Source: Akkermansia muciniphila | GTDB taxonomy: Bacteria > Verrucomicrobiota > Verrucomicrobiia > Limisphaerales > UBA9464 | NCBI GenBank assembly: GCA_945898055.1 | Contig: CAMDGV010000005.1 | Span: 1-64,000 of the forward strand | DNA length: 64,000 nucleotides | Direction of reading: 5' to 3' | Shown here: piece after piece, positions 8,379 through 18,260 of the stretch | Layout of the letters: each line of letters opens with the position of its first letter | Numbering within the stretch: position 1 is the first letter of the stretch | Program-made: the position numbers and the translations under genes | The notes under the pieces: model-generated | The model's database searches: none | Told to the model about the DNA's origin: nothing | The model's input: the letters and a program-made list of their open reading frames with translations, nothing else

Positions 8379-11300
8379 ATGAAAATCCACCTCTTCTTAA
8401 CTTCAGCCGCCCGCAGAGGGTTGGCTGTTTTCGCAGCAGTGGTGGCGGTTTGCTTCGGTTGGATTTCAGGGGCGGCGAGCCCAGTCCTAGAAACCGCTGA
8501 GGCCTTCACTTTTTTCGAGAACCGGATTCGCCCGGTATTGGTCGAGCATTGTTACTCCTGCCACAGCGCTGAGGCGAAGACGGTAAAAGGCGCATTCAAG
8601 CTCGATACAAAGGAAGATTTTTTCAAAGGCGGAACCGACGGAGTCGTCGTCGTTGCAGGACGGCCTGACCAGAGCCGGCTGATTCGGGCTGCCCGCCACG
8701 ACGATCCTGAGCTGCAGATGCCTCCAAAAGAAAGTGGTGGCAAAAAGCTGCCCGCTGCGGCCATTGCAGATCTTGTTCACTGGGTAAAGTTGGGCGCGCC
8801 TTACCCGGAAACTTCAACAAGTCGCAAAGCGGCCGCGCCCCAACATTGGGCTTTGGGAGCAGTCAAGGATCCGTCGCCGCCGACGGTGAAGAACAAGGCG
8901 TGGCCCTCTACTTCAATTGATGCATTCATCCTCGCGAAGATGGAGGAGCGCGGACTCCAACCAACCGCGCGTGCCGACCGGCAAGCTCTGATCCGGCGCG
9001 CAACATTTGATCTTACCGGCCTCCCGACGGCCACAGAAGAAGTGGACTCTTTCCTCGCGGATCGCTCGACGAATGCCTTCGCCCGAGTGGTGGAACGTCT
9101 CTTAAATTCCCCACGCTACGGCGAGCACTGGGGACGGCATTGGCTTGATGTGGTCCGCTATGCCGATACGGCAGGAGACACGGCGGATTATCCACTGCCG
9201 GAGGCTTGGCGCTATCGTAATTACGTCATTGATTCCTTCAACACTGACAAGCCTTACGACGAGTTTCTGCACGAACAAATTGCTGGCGACATTTTGGCTA
9301 AACAAGGGACGCGGGACCGTTATGCTGAACGGGTGGTGGCGACCGGTTATCTCGCACTGTCGCGACGGTTCGGCTTCGATTCGGAGAACTATCATCACCT
9401 CACCATCCAAGACACGATTGACACTCTGGGGCAGAGCGTTCTTGGGCTGACCCTTGGTTGCGCACGTTGTCACGACCACAAGTTCGATCCGCTTTCAGCG
9501 CAAGACTACTACGGTCTCTACGGCATCTTTAGCAGCACTCGGTACTCCTTCCCGGGCTCGGAGCAGAAAGGGCGTTACCGCGCCTTGGTGCCATTGGTGC
9601 CCGTCGAGGAATCTCGACCGCAGTGGCGAGAGCTGCAGTCGGGTTACGCTTCACGCGGGTTCGCACCCCCGTCCGTACTTCGGTCGTTGGATGACCTGGA
9701 CGGCGATTTCGAGATGCAACGCATCGCGGGCGGCGGCAGTTACGGAGTGCTCGTTCCCCCTTGGCTCTATGAGGGCAAAGTCTCCGCTTCGCAGAGGGCA
9801 CAGAGTCCATTCAAACATCTGCACCCCTTCGGCACCGTCGGCGCTAGCGTGGCACCTGAGGCGGCGGCTTATAGCATTCAGCAGACGTTCCATCTGGGGC
9901 GAACGAGCGGGAAAGTTCACATCAATTTAGAGTTCCGGGTCGCGACCAACGTGCCAGCCTCCATCGGCCATCATCAGTTCCGAGTTGGTTCCCACGGTGG
10001 CACTGCGGCGGTCGAACTGGGGCTGGCCTACGACTGCATCACCTTGCCGACAGGAGGCAAACCGCGAAGCGTTCGTCTACCCAATCCCGGTGGATGGCAT
10101 TGCCTTCAACTGACCCTCAATCTCAAGGCGCGCACCTTCACCGGACTCGTCGGTGTACCTGGAGACACGATTGACCTGGGTCAACAGCAGTTCGCCGCGG
10201 ACTGGAAGGGCGAAATAATTCACTTAAGCCTTAAGTCGACGGGGAAGACGGAAGCCCGGTTGCCTGATTTGGACGTGGACAACATCGGCGTGCAGACCGA
10301 GGCGATTCCGCCGGTATCAGTCCAACCGAGAGCTCTCGCTGTTGTAACCCTGAACCCAAGCACGACTGACTTGGAGACGGAGTTGAGATCGTTGGTGGGT
10401 ACGGATGGTGATCTCGAAGCGCAGGCCCTAGGAAAGGCGCCGACCGCGCCGTTTCACCCGGGCCCCAATAGCGCCGTAAGGAGTGTGGAAACCGCCCAGA
10501 GTTCGTACACGAATCTTTATCCAGCGGGGACACGCGGGATTCATCTGCCGATGACGGCCGAGGGTATTTACAACGGGTTTGGCAATAACATTGCGAATCC
10601 TTGGAAAGCGCAATCAACCGAAAAACTGAACGTCAGCTTTGATTTCCGTACGTCGAACAGTGGCTTCCCTACGCCTGGCACCTGGCGATTCCACATCGGC
10701 CGCTCCAGTTCCTCGGCGGCGGTCGAACTGGGCCTCGGTGCCACCGAGCTTTTTTGTCTGAACGGAAGCTCCCGCGAACGCGTTGCAATCCTCGAACCTG
10801 GCGAGTGGTATCAGGTACAACTAACTCTGAATTTAAAGCAAAACACCTACACCGGAACGGTGGTAAACCGAACGAAGCGCACGGAATTTGCTGGAACCTT
10901 CGCCCACGGGTGGGAAGGGACCATCGACTACTTCTTTATCGACAGCGGGGGCCACATTAAGGCGGCAAAGCCGGCCTTAGACTCGGACAATTTCATGGTG
11001 ACAGATCAACCTCTGCCTTCCATTGATGGACGGGCCACGTTCTATGCAGGTGGTTCGCGGGCTTCGGCTCAGGCGAGGATCAAAAGTCTACGGCAACAAG
11101 TGGAACAACGTGCCGTCGAGAATGAAGCCCACCGGCGGCAACTCGATAGACAACTCGCGATTGGTCCGGTTGCCTTAGCTTATGCCGTTTCTGAGGGAAC
11201 GCCGCACAATGCTCGGCTGCAACTTCGTGGAGAACCGGATCGCCCAGGCGTCGAGGTGCCGCGCGGTTTTATTCGCGTCATCGGAAACTCTCAACTGCCC

Positions 11301-12221
11301 AGTGGATCCAGTGGTAGCGGACGTCTGGAACTAGCACAGTGGCTAACACGGCCAGACAACCCGCTCACCGCCCGAGTCATGGTTAACCGAATCTGGCAAT
11401 ATCATTTCGGCCGCGCCCTCGTCAAAACCGCAAACGACTTCGGCACCCGCAGCCAGTCACCCTCGCATCCGGAACTGCTCGACCATCTCGCGACCCATTT
11501 CATTCGCAGCGGTTGGTCCATTAAAGCGATGCATCGTTTGATCATGTTGAGCACGACCTACCAGCAAGGATCACTCAGTACTCAACTGTATCCAACGGCG
11601 GTGCGCAGCGGCAAGGAGTCGCCGAAGACTGACCTGCCTCTTACGGACTACTTTTCTTCCTTCCCTCGCCGCCGCCTCAGCGCGGAAGAGATCCGCGACT
11701 CAATCTTGGCCGCCAGCGGAGCCCTCGATACTGCGATTGGGAAAGAGCATCCATTTCCGCCACCCTACCAATGGGGTTACACTCAGCACGGGCCCTTCTC
11801 TGCGGTCTATGAACATGACAAACGCAGCGTTTATTTGATGGTCCAACGAATTAAACGGCATCCGTTCTTGGCCTTGTTCGATGGTGCAGATCCGAATTCT
11901 TCCACGGCCGAGCGTCGGATCACCACCGTCCCGACGCAGGCCCTTTACTTTCTAAATGATCCGTTTGTCCATGCCAAGTCGCTCAAATTCGCGGAACGAC
12001 TTCAGTCCGCGCGACCGACCGAGAGTGGTCGGATTGAACTCGCGTCCCAGCTTGCTTTCGGCCGATCGGCGACCGCAGCCGAAACGATTGAGGCCGGAGA
12101 GTTTCTCACCCTCTGCCGATCTGAGCTAAGTTTGGCCAACCCCACCGACACCAATGTCTTGGCCCTGGCCGCTTATGTTCGCACGCTGTTTGCCAGCAAT
12201 GAATTTCTTCACTGCGACTGA
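8379..12221 (+). CDS. PSCyt1-DUF1549-DUF1553 cytochrome-like protein with two inserted lectin-like modules
   Basis: The 1280-residue secreted protein has a leader at residues 1-33. A PSCyt1 haem motif CYSCH lies at 58-62, followed by DUF1549 from about residue 150 (SIDAFILAKMEERGLQPT; RATFDLTGLP) with a second haem motif CARCH at 361-365, and DUF1553 from about 977 (LTARVMVNRIWQYHFG). Residues about 496-640 and 720-870 form an insert of two related beta-rich modules. Each contains an AAVELGL block followed by QLTLNLK and a closing D-x-DN motif, resembling concanavalin-type carbohydrate-binding folds. The family is usually 700-1050 residues, so the insert explains the extra length. It is followed three bases later by its DUF1501 partner. 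Surface binding and oxidation of a polymer is a reasonable but unproven role. Confidence 0.9.
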   Translation: MKIHLFLTSAARRGLAVFAAVVAVCFGWISGAASPVLETAEAFTFFENRIRPVLVEHCYSCHSAEAKTVKGAFKLDTKEDFFKGGTDGVVVVAGRPDQSRLIRAARHDDPELQMPPKESGGKKLPAAAIADLVHWVKLGAPYPETSTSRKAAAPQHWALGAVKDPSPPTVKNKAWPSTSIDAFILAKMEERGLQPTARADRQALIRRATFDLTGLPTATEEVDSFLADRSTNAFARVVERLLNSPRYGEHWGRHWLDVVRYADTAGDTADYPLPEAWRYRNYVIDSFNTDKPYDEFLHEQIAGDILAKQGTRDRYAERVVATGYLALSRRFGFDSENYHHLTIQDTIDTLGQSVLGLTLGCARCHDHKFDPLSAQDYYGLYGIFSSTRYSFPGSEQKGRYRALVPLVPVEESRPQWRELQSGYASRGFAPPSVLRSLDDLDGDFEMQRIAGGGSYGVLVPPWLYEGKVSASQRAQSPFKHLHPFGTVGASVAPEAAAYSIQQTFHLGRTSGKVHINLEFRVATNVPASIGHHQFRVGSHGGTAAVELGLAYDCITLPTGGKPRSVRLPNPGGWHCLQLTLNLKARTFTGLVGVPGDTIDLGQQQFAADWKGEIIHLSLKSTGKTEARLPDLDVDNIGVQTEAIPPVSVQPRALAVVTLNPSTTDLETELRSLVGTDGDLEAQALGKAPTAPFHPGPNSAVRSVETAQSSYTNLYPAGTRGIHLPMTAEGIYNGFGNNIANPWKAQSTEKLNVSFDFRTSNSGFPTPGTWRFHIGRSSSSAAVELGLGATELFCLNGSSRERVAILEPGEWYQVQLTLNLKQNTYTGTVVNRTKRTEFAGTFAHGWEGTIDYFFIDSGGHIKAAKPALDSDNFMVTDQPLPSIDGRATFYAGGSRASAQARIKSLRQQVEQRAVENEAHRRQLDRQLAIGPVALAYAVSEGTPHNARLQLRGEPDRPGVEVPRGFIRVIGNSQLPSGSSGSGRLELAQWLTRPDNPLTARVMVNRIWQYHFGRALVKTANDFGTRSQSPSHPELLDHLATHFIRSGWSIKAMHRLIMLSTTYQQGSLSTQLYPTAVRSGKESPKTDLPLTDYFSSFPRRRLSAEEIRDSILAASGALDTAIGKEHPFPPPYQWGYTQHGPFSAVYEHDKRSVYLMVQRIKRHPFLALFDGADPNSSTAERRITTVPTQALYFLNDPFVHAKSLKFAERLQSARPTESGRIELASQLAFGRSATAAETIEAGEFLTLCRSELSLANPTDTNVLALAAYVRTLFASNEFLHCD

Positions 12222-12224
12222 CCC

Positions 12225-13634
12225 ATGAAACCCACTGCACCCTTAGCCTTAAGCCGTCGCGGCATGTTATGTTCGGTGATCGCTGGCACCTCCATCTTAC
12301 CAGCCCTGCTCTCGCAAATGCTGGCGGAAGAAAGCGGCCAAGCTCCGGATCAATTGGCCCCACGGCTGACTCATTTTCCGGCCAAGGCCAAGCGGGTGAT
12401 TTTTCTGTTCATGGGTGGCGGAGTTTCACACGTTGATTCCTGGGACCCAAAACCTCGGCTGTTCAGCAAAGTGGGTCAGTCTGTTTCGATCGATGAGTGG
12501 CAAGGACGGAAGGGAGACTACAAAATGTATTTGACCCGCCCACTCTGGGAGTTTGGTCGTCACGGAAAATGTGGAACGGAAGTGAGTGCCCTTTTTCCCC
12601 ACACCGCTGGATGTGTCGATGACCTTTGTGTGATTCGCTCGATGCGATCCGACCATACGAACCACTATGAATCCACTCTGGGGATGCATACCGGCTCGTT
12701 TAACTTCGCCCGGCCCAGCATAGGTTCATGGGCCAGTTACGGTCTGGGGAGCGAGAACCGAAACCTGCCTTCATTCGTCGTCATCGCACCGCAGACGCCT
12801 TACGCGGGCAATCAGGTCTGGGCCAGCGACTTTTTGCCCGGCGCACATCAGGGCACCTTGATTGTGCCTGGAGTCGATCCCATCGCCAACATTCGCCGCC
12901 GCGCCACCACCTCGCACCTCCAGGAACTTGAATTACAGGCGATGGCTCGGAGGAATCGACAGCACCTGTTGACCCGCGCCGAAGACCCTCTTCTTTCGGC
13001 CAGAATCAAATCTTTTGAGACGGCCTTCGGCATGCAGATGGCGGCACCCGAGGTGTTTGATCTCTCAAAGGAAAGCGATGCGAGCCTGAGTCTTTACGGA
13101 TTGGAGCGTGGATCAACCAAGGGGTTTGGATGGCAATGTTTGGTCGCTCGAAGGCTGGCCGAACGTGGCGTGCGTTTCATCGAGTTGATTGACGGCGGTT
13201 CCAGCAACAATTGGGATTCGCACGGTGATATGAACGCGCACACCCCCTTGGCCAAAAACGTGGACCTACCCATCGCTGGGCTCCTCCGTGACCTGAAACA
13301 ACGGGGGATGCTCGACGACACACTGGTGGTCTGGACCACGGAGTTCGGGCGCACGCCCTTCAAGGAAGCCCCTGGCCAAGCCGGCCGCGAACACCATCAC
13401 TGGGTCTTTTCTTCTTGGATGGCCGGCGGCGGCGTAAAAGGCGGAACGGTCTATGGCGAATCCGATGACGCCGGCATCCGTGTAGCCAAAGACGAGGTGC
13501 ATGTGCACGACTTCCACGCCACTATCCTTCACCTGCTCGGGTTCGATCACGAACAACTCACCTACCGTCACAATGGCCGTGACTATCGCCTTACCGATGT
13601 GGCGGGGCAGGTCGTGAAAGGGGTTCTGGCCTGA
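12225..13634 (+). CDS. DUF1501 exported protein, partner of the upstream cytochrome
   Basis: The 469-residue product starts at ATG 12225, three bases after the DUF1549/DUF1553 gene stops. This is the standard pairing. The leader has SRRGMLCSVIAGTS followed by a hydrophobic run. Family landmarks are KRVIFLFMGGGVSHVDSWDP near residue 55, SFARPSIGSWASYGLGSEN-like text (here NFARPSIGSWASYGLGSEN), LARRLAERGVRFIEL-like text, WTTEFGRTPF, and the C-terminal HVHDFHATILHLLG. DUF1501 has an alkaline-phosphatase/sulfatase-like fold with conserved Asp and His residues that may bind metal. The reaction is unknown. Confidence 0.9.
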   Translation: MKPTAPLALSRRGMLCSVIAGTSILPALLSQMLAEESGQAPDQLAPRLTHFPAKAKRVIFLFMGGGVSHVDSWDPKPRLFSKVGQSVSIDEWQGRKGDYKMYLTRPLWEFGRHGKCGTEVSALFPHTAGCVDDLCVIRSMRSDHTNHYESTLGMHTGSFNFARPSIGSWASYGLGSENRNLPSFVVIAPQTPYAGNQVWASDFLPGAHQGTLIVPGVDPIANIRRRATTSHLQELELQAMARRNRQHLLTRAEDPLLSARIKSFETAFGMQMAAPEVFDLSKESDASLSLYGLERGSTKGFGWQCLVARRLAERGVRFIELIDGGSSNNWDSHGDMNAHTPLAKNVDLPIAGLLRDLKQRGMLDDTLVVWTTEFGRTPFKEAPGQAGREHHHWVFSSWMAGGGVKGGTVYGESDDAGIRVAKDEVHVHDFHATILHLLGFDHEQLTYRHNGRDYRLTDVAGQVVKGVLA

Positions 13635-13638
13635 TCCA

Positions 13639-13878
13639 TTGAGCATAGAGATCGGTCTCTACGATTTCGCCAGCGGCAAACGCTCGGTCGGATTGGCCAG
13701 AAAAGGACTCTTTGTTCCCAAGACTTCCGACCCGATCGACAAGGACGACGCGAGTTGGAGTTACGACGGGCGCTGGTTCAAGAGTGCCGATAAGTACAGG
13801 CATTCAAGGGATGCGCAGGAAGTTCTGCTCACCAACGAACGGTCTCCGCTCCTTTACTATGAATGCACGCCCACTTAA
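13639..13878 (+). CDS. Short hypothetical open frame between DUF1501 and hydrolase genes
   Basis: A 79-codon frame begins at TTG 13639, four bases after the DUF1501 stop, and overlaps the hydrolase start by 20 bases. Its sequence (IEIGLYDFASGKR; WSYDGRWFKSADKYRH) reads like real protein, but I recognise no family. It has neither a signal peptide nor a complete domain. It could be the stump of a gene deleted between DUF1501 and the hydrolase, or a small coupled protein. Confidence 0.3.
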   Translation: MSIEIGLYDFASGKRSVGLARKGLFVPKTSDPIDKDDASWSYDGRWFKSADKYRHSRDAQEVLLTNERSPLLYYECTPT

Positions 13879-15736
13879 CCGCCGCCTATTCCTCCAAAAC
13901 AGCAGGGCCCTTGCTGCACTGCCGTGGGTAGGCGATCTCCCCGTTCTTGCTGCTGATGCGATGCCGCAATCCGTGAAAGAGTTGTGGGCGGACTTTGATC
14001 CAAGCGCAGACGCACTCGAAGTCGAGCTCATCCGCGAGTGGAAGGAGGACGGTGGCGTGTTCCGGCATGTGCGTTATTTGATCGGTCACTTCAAAGGCAA
14101 ACCGGCGCGCATGGCGGCCATCTACGGTTTTCCCGAGGGTACGAAAGAAAAACTCCCCGCAGTAATGCACATCCATGGCGGCGGTCAGCGAGCATTCTTG
14201 CATGAGGTGAAGCTGCTGGTGGGACGTGGTTATGCCGCACTGTCAGTGAACTGGGGCGGCAGCGGCACCGGTAAACCGCCTTTCAACGCCTCCGAGAAAT
14301 CAGAGCTAGGCGATCCCAATACCGATTGGGGTGCGGTCGATCCCTCGCAGCTCAATGTTCAGGGCTACTTTACTCTGCTGCCGGGCCCGGGGCAGTTCTT
14401 TGAAGACCGCGAGCATCCCAAGAACAACAATTGGTATCTGCTCACGCTCGGTTGCCGTCGCGGGCTCACTTTTCTCGAACAACAACCGGAGGTCGATCCT
14501 CAGCGACTCGGAGTGCATGGCTACTCCATGGGAGGCAATCTCACGATGTATGTCGCCGGCACTGATGGCCGCGTAAAAGCCGCAGTGCCGGGCGTGGGCG
14601 GACAAGGCTGGCGCTGGAAGGCGCATGAATTCATCGGAGGAACAGCGCTGCAGGAACAGATCAAAGGCGATGTTGAGATCTTCCGCCGGACGATGAGCTT
14701 CGAGAGCTACGCACCGCTCATTCGCTGCCCCTTGCTCCATCGCAGTGCCACGAACGACTTCCATGGCTGGATGGACGATGTGTATCGCACGAATGCGCTG
14801 CTCGAAGGCCAACCCAGACGCTACAGTTGGTCGCCACATTTGAACCACCGGCTCACGCCCGAGGTGGCAGTGACGCTGCCGCTGTGGTTCGATCATTATT
14901 TGAAAGGCGGCCCTTCGTTGCCAGAGACGCCTAGAAGCATCCTCACCCTCGCCCCAACCCCGGTGCTGCGCGTCACCCCCGATTTCAAATCGCTGCCGGT
15001 TGCCCGAGTCGAGATCTTTTACAGCGTCGATTCTGATCCCCGTGCCCGCTTCTGGCGCAGGGCGAATGTCATTCGCGAAGGCGACGATTTTATCTCAACC
15101 CTTTCACTGCACACGCACGATCTGCCCCTTTTCTCCTTCGCAAACGTCGTCTACAGCTTACCCAAGCCCGAATCACTCGCCGCCATTCCAGGCTACGCCA
15201 AACCCGTGACCGAAGTGTGCATCAGCAGCCTGCTCCACTCGATCAGCGCGACCGAAGTTAAACAAGCCCATCCTCCGCTCACCGCGAAACCGACCCCACT
15301 CATTGACGACTTCTCCCACGGCTTGCGTGACTGGTATGTACTCAATGAAGGCAATGCAACGCATCAGCAGCTCTGGACCCGCAAAGTTACCGACCCCCTC
15401 TGGCGTGGCCCAGACGGATCAACTCTCCAAATTACACTCAAAATGCCCCAAGCAAACCGCATGAGTTTCGTGCTTCAGCAAAACGAATGGCGCAGCTATC
15501 GCGGCCGGCGTCGGACTTTCGTCTGCACGAAAGAAATCGAAGGCTCTGATGCCGAACAAACGCTCACACTCGCGCTGAAGGACTTCACCTCCGCCGATGG
15601 CTCACCAGCGAACTGGGTTGAAATCGACCAACTCGGCCTCTGCGCCCATTTCGCCGACCAAGGCCCCTCCGCCAACCAAGCCAAACTCTGGAAAGGATCC
15701 GCTCCTCAGTTCCTGCGTCTGGCTTGGAATGGCTAA
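13859..15736 (+). CDS. Secreted alpha/beta-hydrolase (acetyl xylan esterase/dienelactone-hydrolase-like)
   Basis: I place the start at ATG 13859 (625 residues), because it opens a Tat-like leader (MNARPLNRRLFLQNSRALAALP); the longer frame from 13712 has a non-leader, arginine-rich N-terminus. The core is an alpha/beta-hydrolase: a beta strand with HIHGGGQRAF near residue 105 (oxyanion region), the nucleophile elbow GYSMGG with Ser223, and a candidate catalytic His near 327-330 (HLNHRLTPE). A C-terminal region of about 150 residues, opening DDFSHGLRDWYVLNEGN, looks like a beta-sandwich appended for substrate binding. Deacetylation or de-esterification of a carbohydrate is likely. It is the third gene after the cytochrome/DUF1501 pair. 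Confidence 0.75.
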   Translation: MNARPLNRRLFLQNSRALAALPWVGDLPVLAADAMPQSVKELWADFDPSADALEVELIREWKEDGGVFRHVRYLIGHFKGKPARMAAIYGFPEGTKEKLPAVMHIHGGGQRAFLHEVKLLVGRGYAALSVNWGGSGTGKPPFNASEKSELGDPNTDWGAVDPSQLNVQGYFTLLPGPGQFFEDREHPKNNNWYLLTLGCRRGLTFLEQQPEVDPQRLGVHGYSMGGNLTMYVAGTDGRVKAAVPGVGGQGWRWKAHEFIGGTALQEQIKGDVEIFRRTMSFESYAPLIRCPLLHRSATNDFHGWMDDVYRTNALLEGQPRRYSWSPHLNHRLTPEVAVTLPLWFDHYLKGGPSLPETPRSILTLAPTPVLRVTPDFKSLPVARVEIFYSVDSDPRARFWRRANVIREGDDFISTLSLHTHDLPLFSFANVVYSLPKPESLAAIPGYAKPVTEVCISSLLHSISATEVKQAHPPLTAKPTPLIDDFSHGLRDWYVLNEGNATHQQLWTRKVTDPLWRGPDGSTLQITLKMPQANRMSFVLQQNEWRSYRGRRRTFVCTKEIEGSDAEQTLTLALKDFTSADGSPANWVEIDQLGLCAHFADQGPSANQAKLWKGSAPQFLRLAWNG

Positions 15737-15969
15737 ACCAGTTACAGCAGGAAAAGACCTTCTGATGCTCGAAGCTAAGATGAACGTGGCGGTGCTACCA
15801 TCAGCGTAAAAGCTTTCCACGAAAACGCCGCGCAGGTGATTTGGACATTTACTTTAAAATTTTACAGCTGTGCCTGTTCCGAAATAGCCCAAACCCCAAA
15901 AGCATTAAGGAGTCTGGCAGGGTAGGTCGACGGCTCAGGCGATCCTCCAAAATCTCGCCTCACCCACTC

Positions 15970-17508
15970 TTAGAGGAGCTCAGATAACCCTAGCTCGGTT
16001 AGTATCCAATCTAGGTTGTGTGAACAACTAAGTCTTATATTCGCGTCTTCTGTATCTTGGATTAATTTCTTCATTAAACAGATCAATCTTGGTCGCCACA
16101 CTGGATCGAGCGCTGCCTCGGGAGCCGTCCGCCCTTCTAAGGCGAGTAAAGATTCTGCATGCAGGCCAATCCTGGCGCGCTCCAAATCGTTTTTGTCTAA
16201 TTTAGGATTTGGCAGGAACCTTTGCAGATTTTGAATATCGAAAAGCTCTGAAGGAACCCCTTGCAGCAAACTCGGAGGCAAAGAAGGAGCGGTAGAAAGT
16301 TTCTCTAATGCTACCTCTGGAACAAAACCATCCGGCCCAAATTCTACGCTCATCCGGATCAGTTTCGCTTGAGATTGTAGGATTTTCTCAAAGCAATCTT
16401 GCAGTTTATACAGATCATCGCGGTCATCGGTTTCTAGACGAACTCCTTTAGTTTCTATTAGGAGGATTCCAAAGTTATCCTCTTCGTTATCATCCTCTTC
16501 GCTGTCATCCTCTTCGTTATCCGAATCAGTTTCATCCGATATTTTATCGTCGTTTAGCCGATCCATCGACTCACTCTTCAGGCAATCAAAGGTAAAAGCG
16601 GCAACATACCCGCTAGCCATTGCCTGAACGGTAAGTGGGATCTCCGAAAATTCTATCCGCTCTCTAATTAGAGCCAGAATTTGCTCGTCTGATATTTCTA
16701 GTGTATAGGCTGCCGAATGATTGGCTTGCATATAAGCCGGGTCTAAAAGTCGCGATCGTTCGCTATAGACAGCATCAATACAGTCGCGCAATCGCACTTG
16801 GTTTTCCATAAGCCAAGGCTGCAATTCTGGAAGGGTATCAGGCCCTCCTAAATGGCGCACAAGGGTCGTAAACCAATCAATCGGTTCGATGGTAGCGGGT
16901 TCCATAAGGAACATGGCTGCGTCCAATACATAAAGCTTTCCGCCCAAAGGATAGGCAGCCGCGAGCACCACCGTGAAACGGGGCAAGCCTTTGATGGGTA
17001 TCCCCCAAATCAGCCGCTGTGCGCCGAGTTCTGGGTTTAACAAATCAACTCCGCCAAACTCGAAGGTGGATACTCTGGTATCAATCTCAACGAGGATCAT
17101 GCGGGCTTGAGCCTTGGCCTTTAAGAGTAATCGTTCGTCGTTTGTGGTTTTCGGAAACCCCCGTTTCTCTAAACGCTCGATCAAAGTGCACCCGTCGGAA
17201 TCCCGCTTAAAAAGAGTCACCCAATCCTTCCACTGATTGAAAATAAAAGAATCTTGGTTATCTGCAGCGGTCTGCATCTCCAATTTAAGCCGTGGACTTT
17301 TGCGGGTTTCCGCAAAAATTTCTTCTTTAAAAATAGATTCCACCTTGTCATTTAATTCTATGAATCGATCCCGATTCACGGGTGCGAATGGACTAAAGAC
17401 GCAGTCGATGGGACAGACGAAACGATTTCCGCGACCTTCGGCACATTCCACTGAAGTGATCGCCTGCCCAAGAGCGGGACACTCCCGAATTTTAGAGTAT
17501 TTACTCAC
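15970..17508 (-). CDS. Hypothetical protein with Cys-rich N-terminus and acidic linker
   Basis: The 512-residue product starts at GTG 17508. The N-terminus has four cysteines (C10, C22, C32, C36) in the pattern CPALG, VECAEGRG, then FVCPIDCVF, which could bind a metal. The middle (residues 110-320) is mixed alpha/beta without a recognised motif. An acidic linker made almost only of D, E, N and S lies at about 335-355, then a helical C-terminus. No signal peptide or membrane segment is seen, so it is probably cytoplasmic. It stands alone in an otherwise rightward stretch. I cannot assign a function; related proteins may exist in Verrucomicrobiota. Confidence 0.7.
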   Translation of the reverse strand: MSKYSKIRECPALGQAITSVECAEGRGNRFVCPIDCVFSPFAPVNRDRFIELNDKVESIFKEEIFAETRKSPRLKLEMQTAADNQDSFIFNQWKDWVTLFKRDSDGCTLIERLEKRGFPKTTNDERLLLKAKAQARMILVEIDTRVSTFEFGGVDLLNPELGAQRLIWGIPIKGLPRFTVVLAAAYPLGGKLYVLDAAMFLMEPATIEPIDWFTTLVRHLGGPDTLPELQPWLMENQVRLRDCIDAVYSERSRLLDPAYMQANHSAAYTLEISDEQILALIRERIEFSEIPLTVQAMASGYVAAFTFDCLKSESMDRLNDDKISDETDSDNEEDDSEEDDNEEDNFGILLIETKGVRLETDDRDDLYKLQDCFEKILQSQAKLIRMSVEFGPDGFVPEVALEKLSTAPSLPPSLLQGVPSELFDIQNLQRFLPNPKLDKNDLERARIGLHAESLLALEGRTAPEAALDPVWRPRLICLMKKLIQDTEDANIRLSCSHNLDWILTELGLSELL

Positions 17509-17675
17509 GTAGGGAGTCTTTAGCCAAAAGCTCTCGAAGGCGAGAAAACAGATCGGTTAAAGCTGTCAGTTTAGGTGAAAATCGAGGTGGGCGCCACTCG
17601 CCCATCGACGTCGTCCGAAAAGGCGATGAAATGGTCAATGACCCAAAGGTCGCCTAATATTCTAATAAAAAAATC

Positions 17676-18260
17676 ATGGCCCGTTATCAACACTTCGAAG
17701 AACTCCCCGCTTGGCAGGAGGCTGCCACGCTCTACAACAACGTGCTCGATCTCATCGAGTTTCCTAATTGCCCAGTCCCAACCGGATGCCGCACTCAACT
17801 GGATCGCACCGCTCTCGCTGTCGGTTCTCATATTGCGGCTGGTTTCGAGGGATTCGGGACGCATCAACTTCTTTATCATCTGGATGCCGCTCGCGAGGCT
17901 GCCACGGAAATTCGTTCTCTTCTCGCCATCACTTTTGACCGACCACGCTTCAAACCGGCGTCCGAGATTATACAGCGCATTCGGATTTCAACAGAATCGT
18001 GTTCTAAACAATTGACCGCTTGGGTGGCAGCGATCGAAAAAGGGCCCTCACCCAATCGTCGGTCGGTATCAGAGGACGCTCCATCGGATTTCGAATCGAC
18101 AGAACCACCCCGTCGACCGGATCAACGCCCCCAACCTTCTCAGATGGAATCCCTGGATCGGGGGCGATCCACTGCCTCATCGGCAACTCCGGTCAATCCA
18201 CCGCGCCCTACTTCTCGCTCGGAAGCGATTCGCTCAATTCGACCGCCGGGAGGAGCCTAA
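17676..18260 (+). CDS. Four-helix-bundle protein (S23/IVP-like) with disordered tail
   Basis: Residues 1-115 fit the four-helix-bundle family (TIGR02436 type, first seen in 23S rRNA intervening sequences): FEELPAWQEAATLYNNV, then a helix containing QLDRTALAVGSHIAAGFEG, then YHLDAAREAATEIRSLL. Here it is an ordinary gene with no rRNA near it. Beyond residue 118 is a tail of about 75 residues rich in Pro, Ser and Arg, absent from the usual 115-130-residue members; it may be disordered or a read-through of non-coding sequence. The function of the family is unclear, possibly RNA or protein binding. Confidence 0.75.
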   Translation: MARYQHFEELPAWQEAATLYNNVLDLIEFPNCPVPTGCRTQLDRTALAVGSHIAAGFEGFGTHQLLYHLDAAREAATEIRSLLAITFDRPRFKPASEIIQRIRISTESCSKQLTAWVAAIEKGPSPNRRSVSEDAPSDFESTEPPRRPDQRPQPSQMESLDRGRSTASSATPVNPPRPTSRSEAIRSIRPPGGA

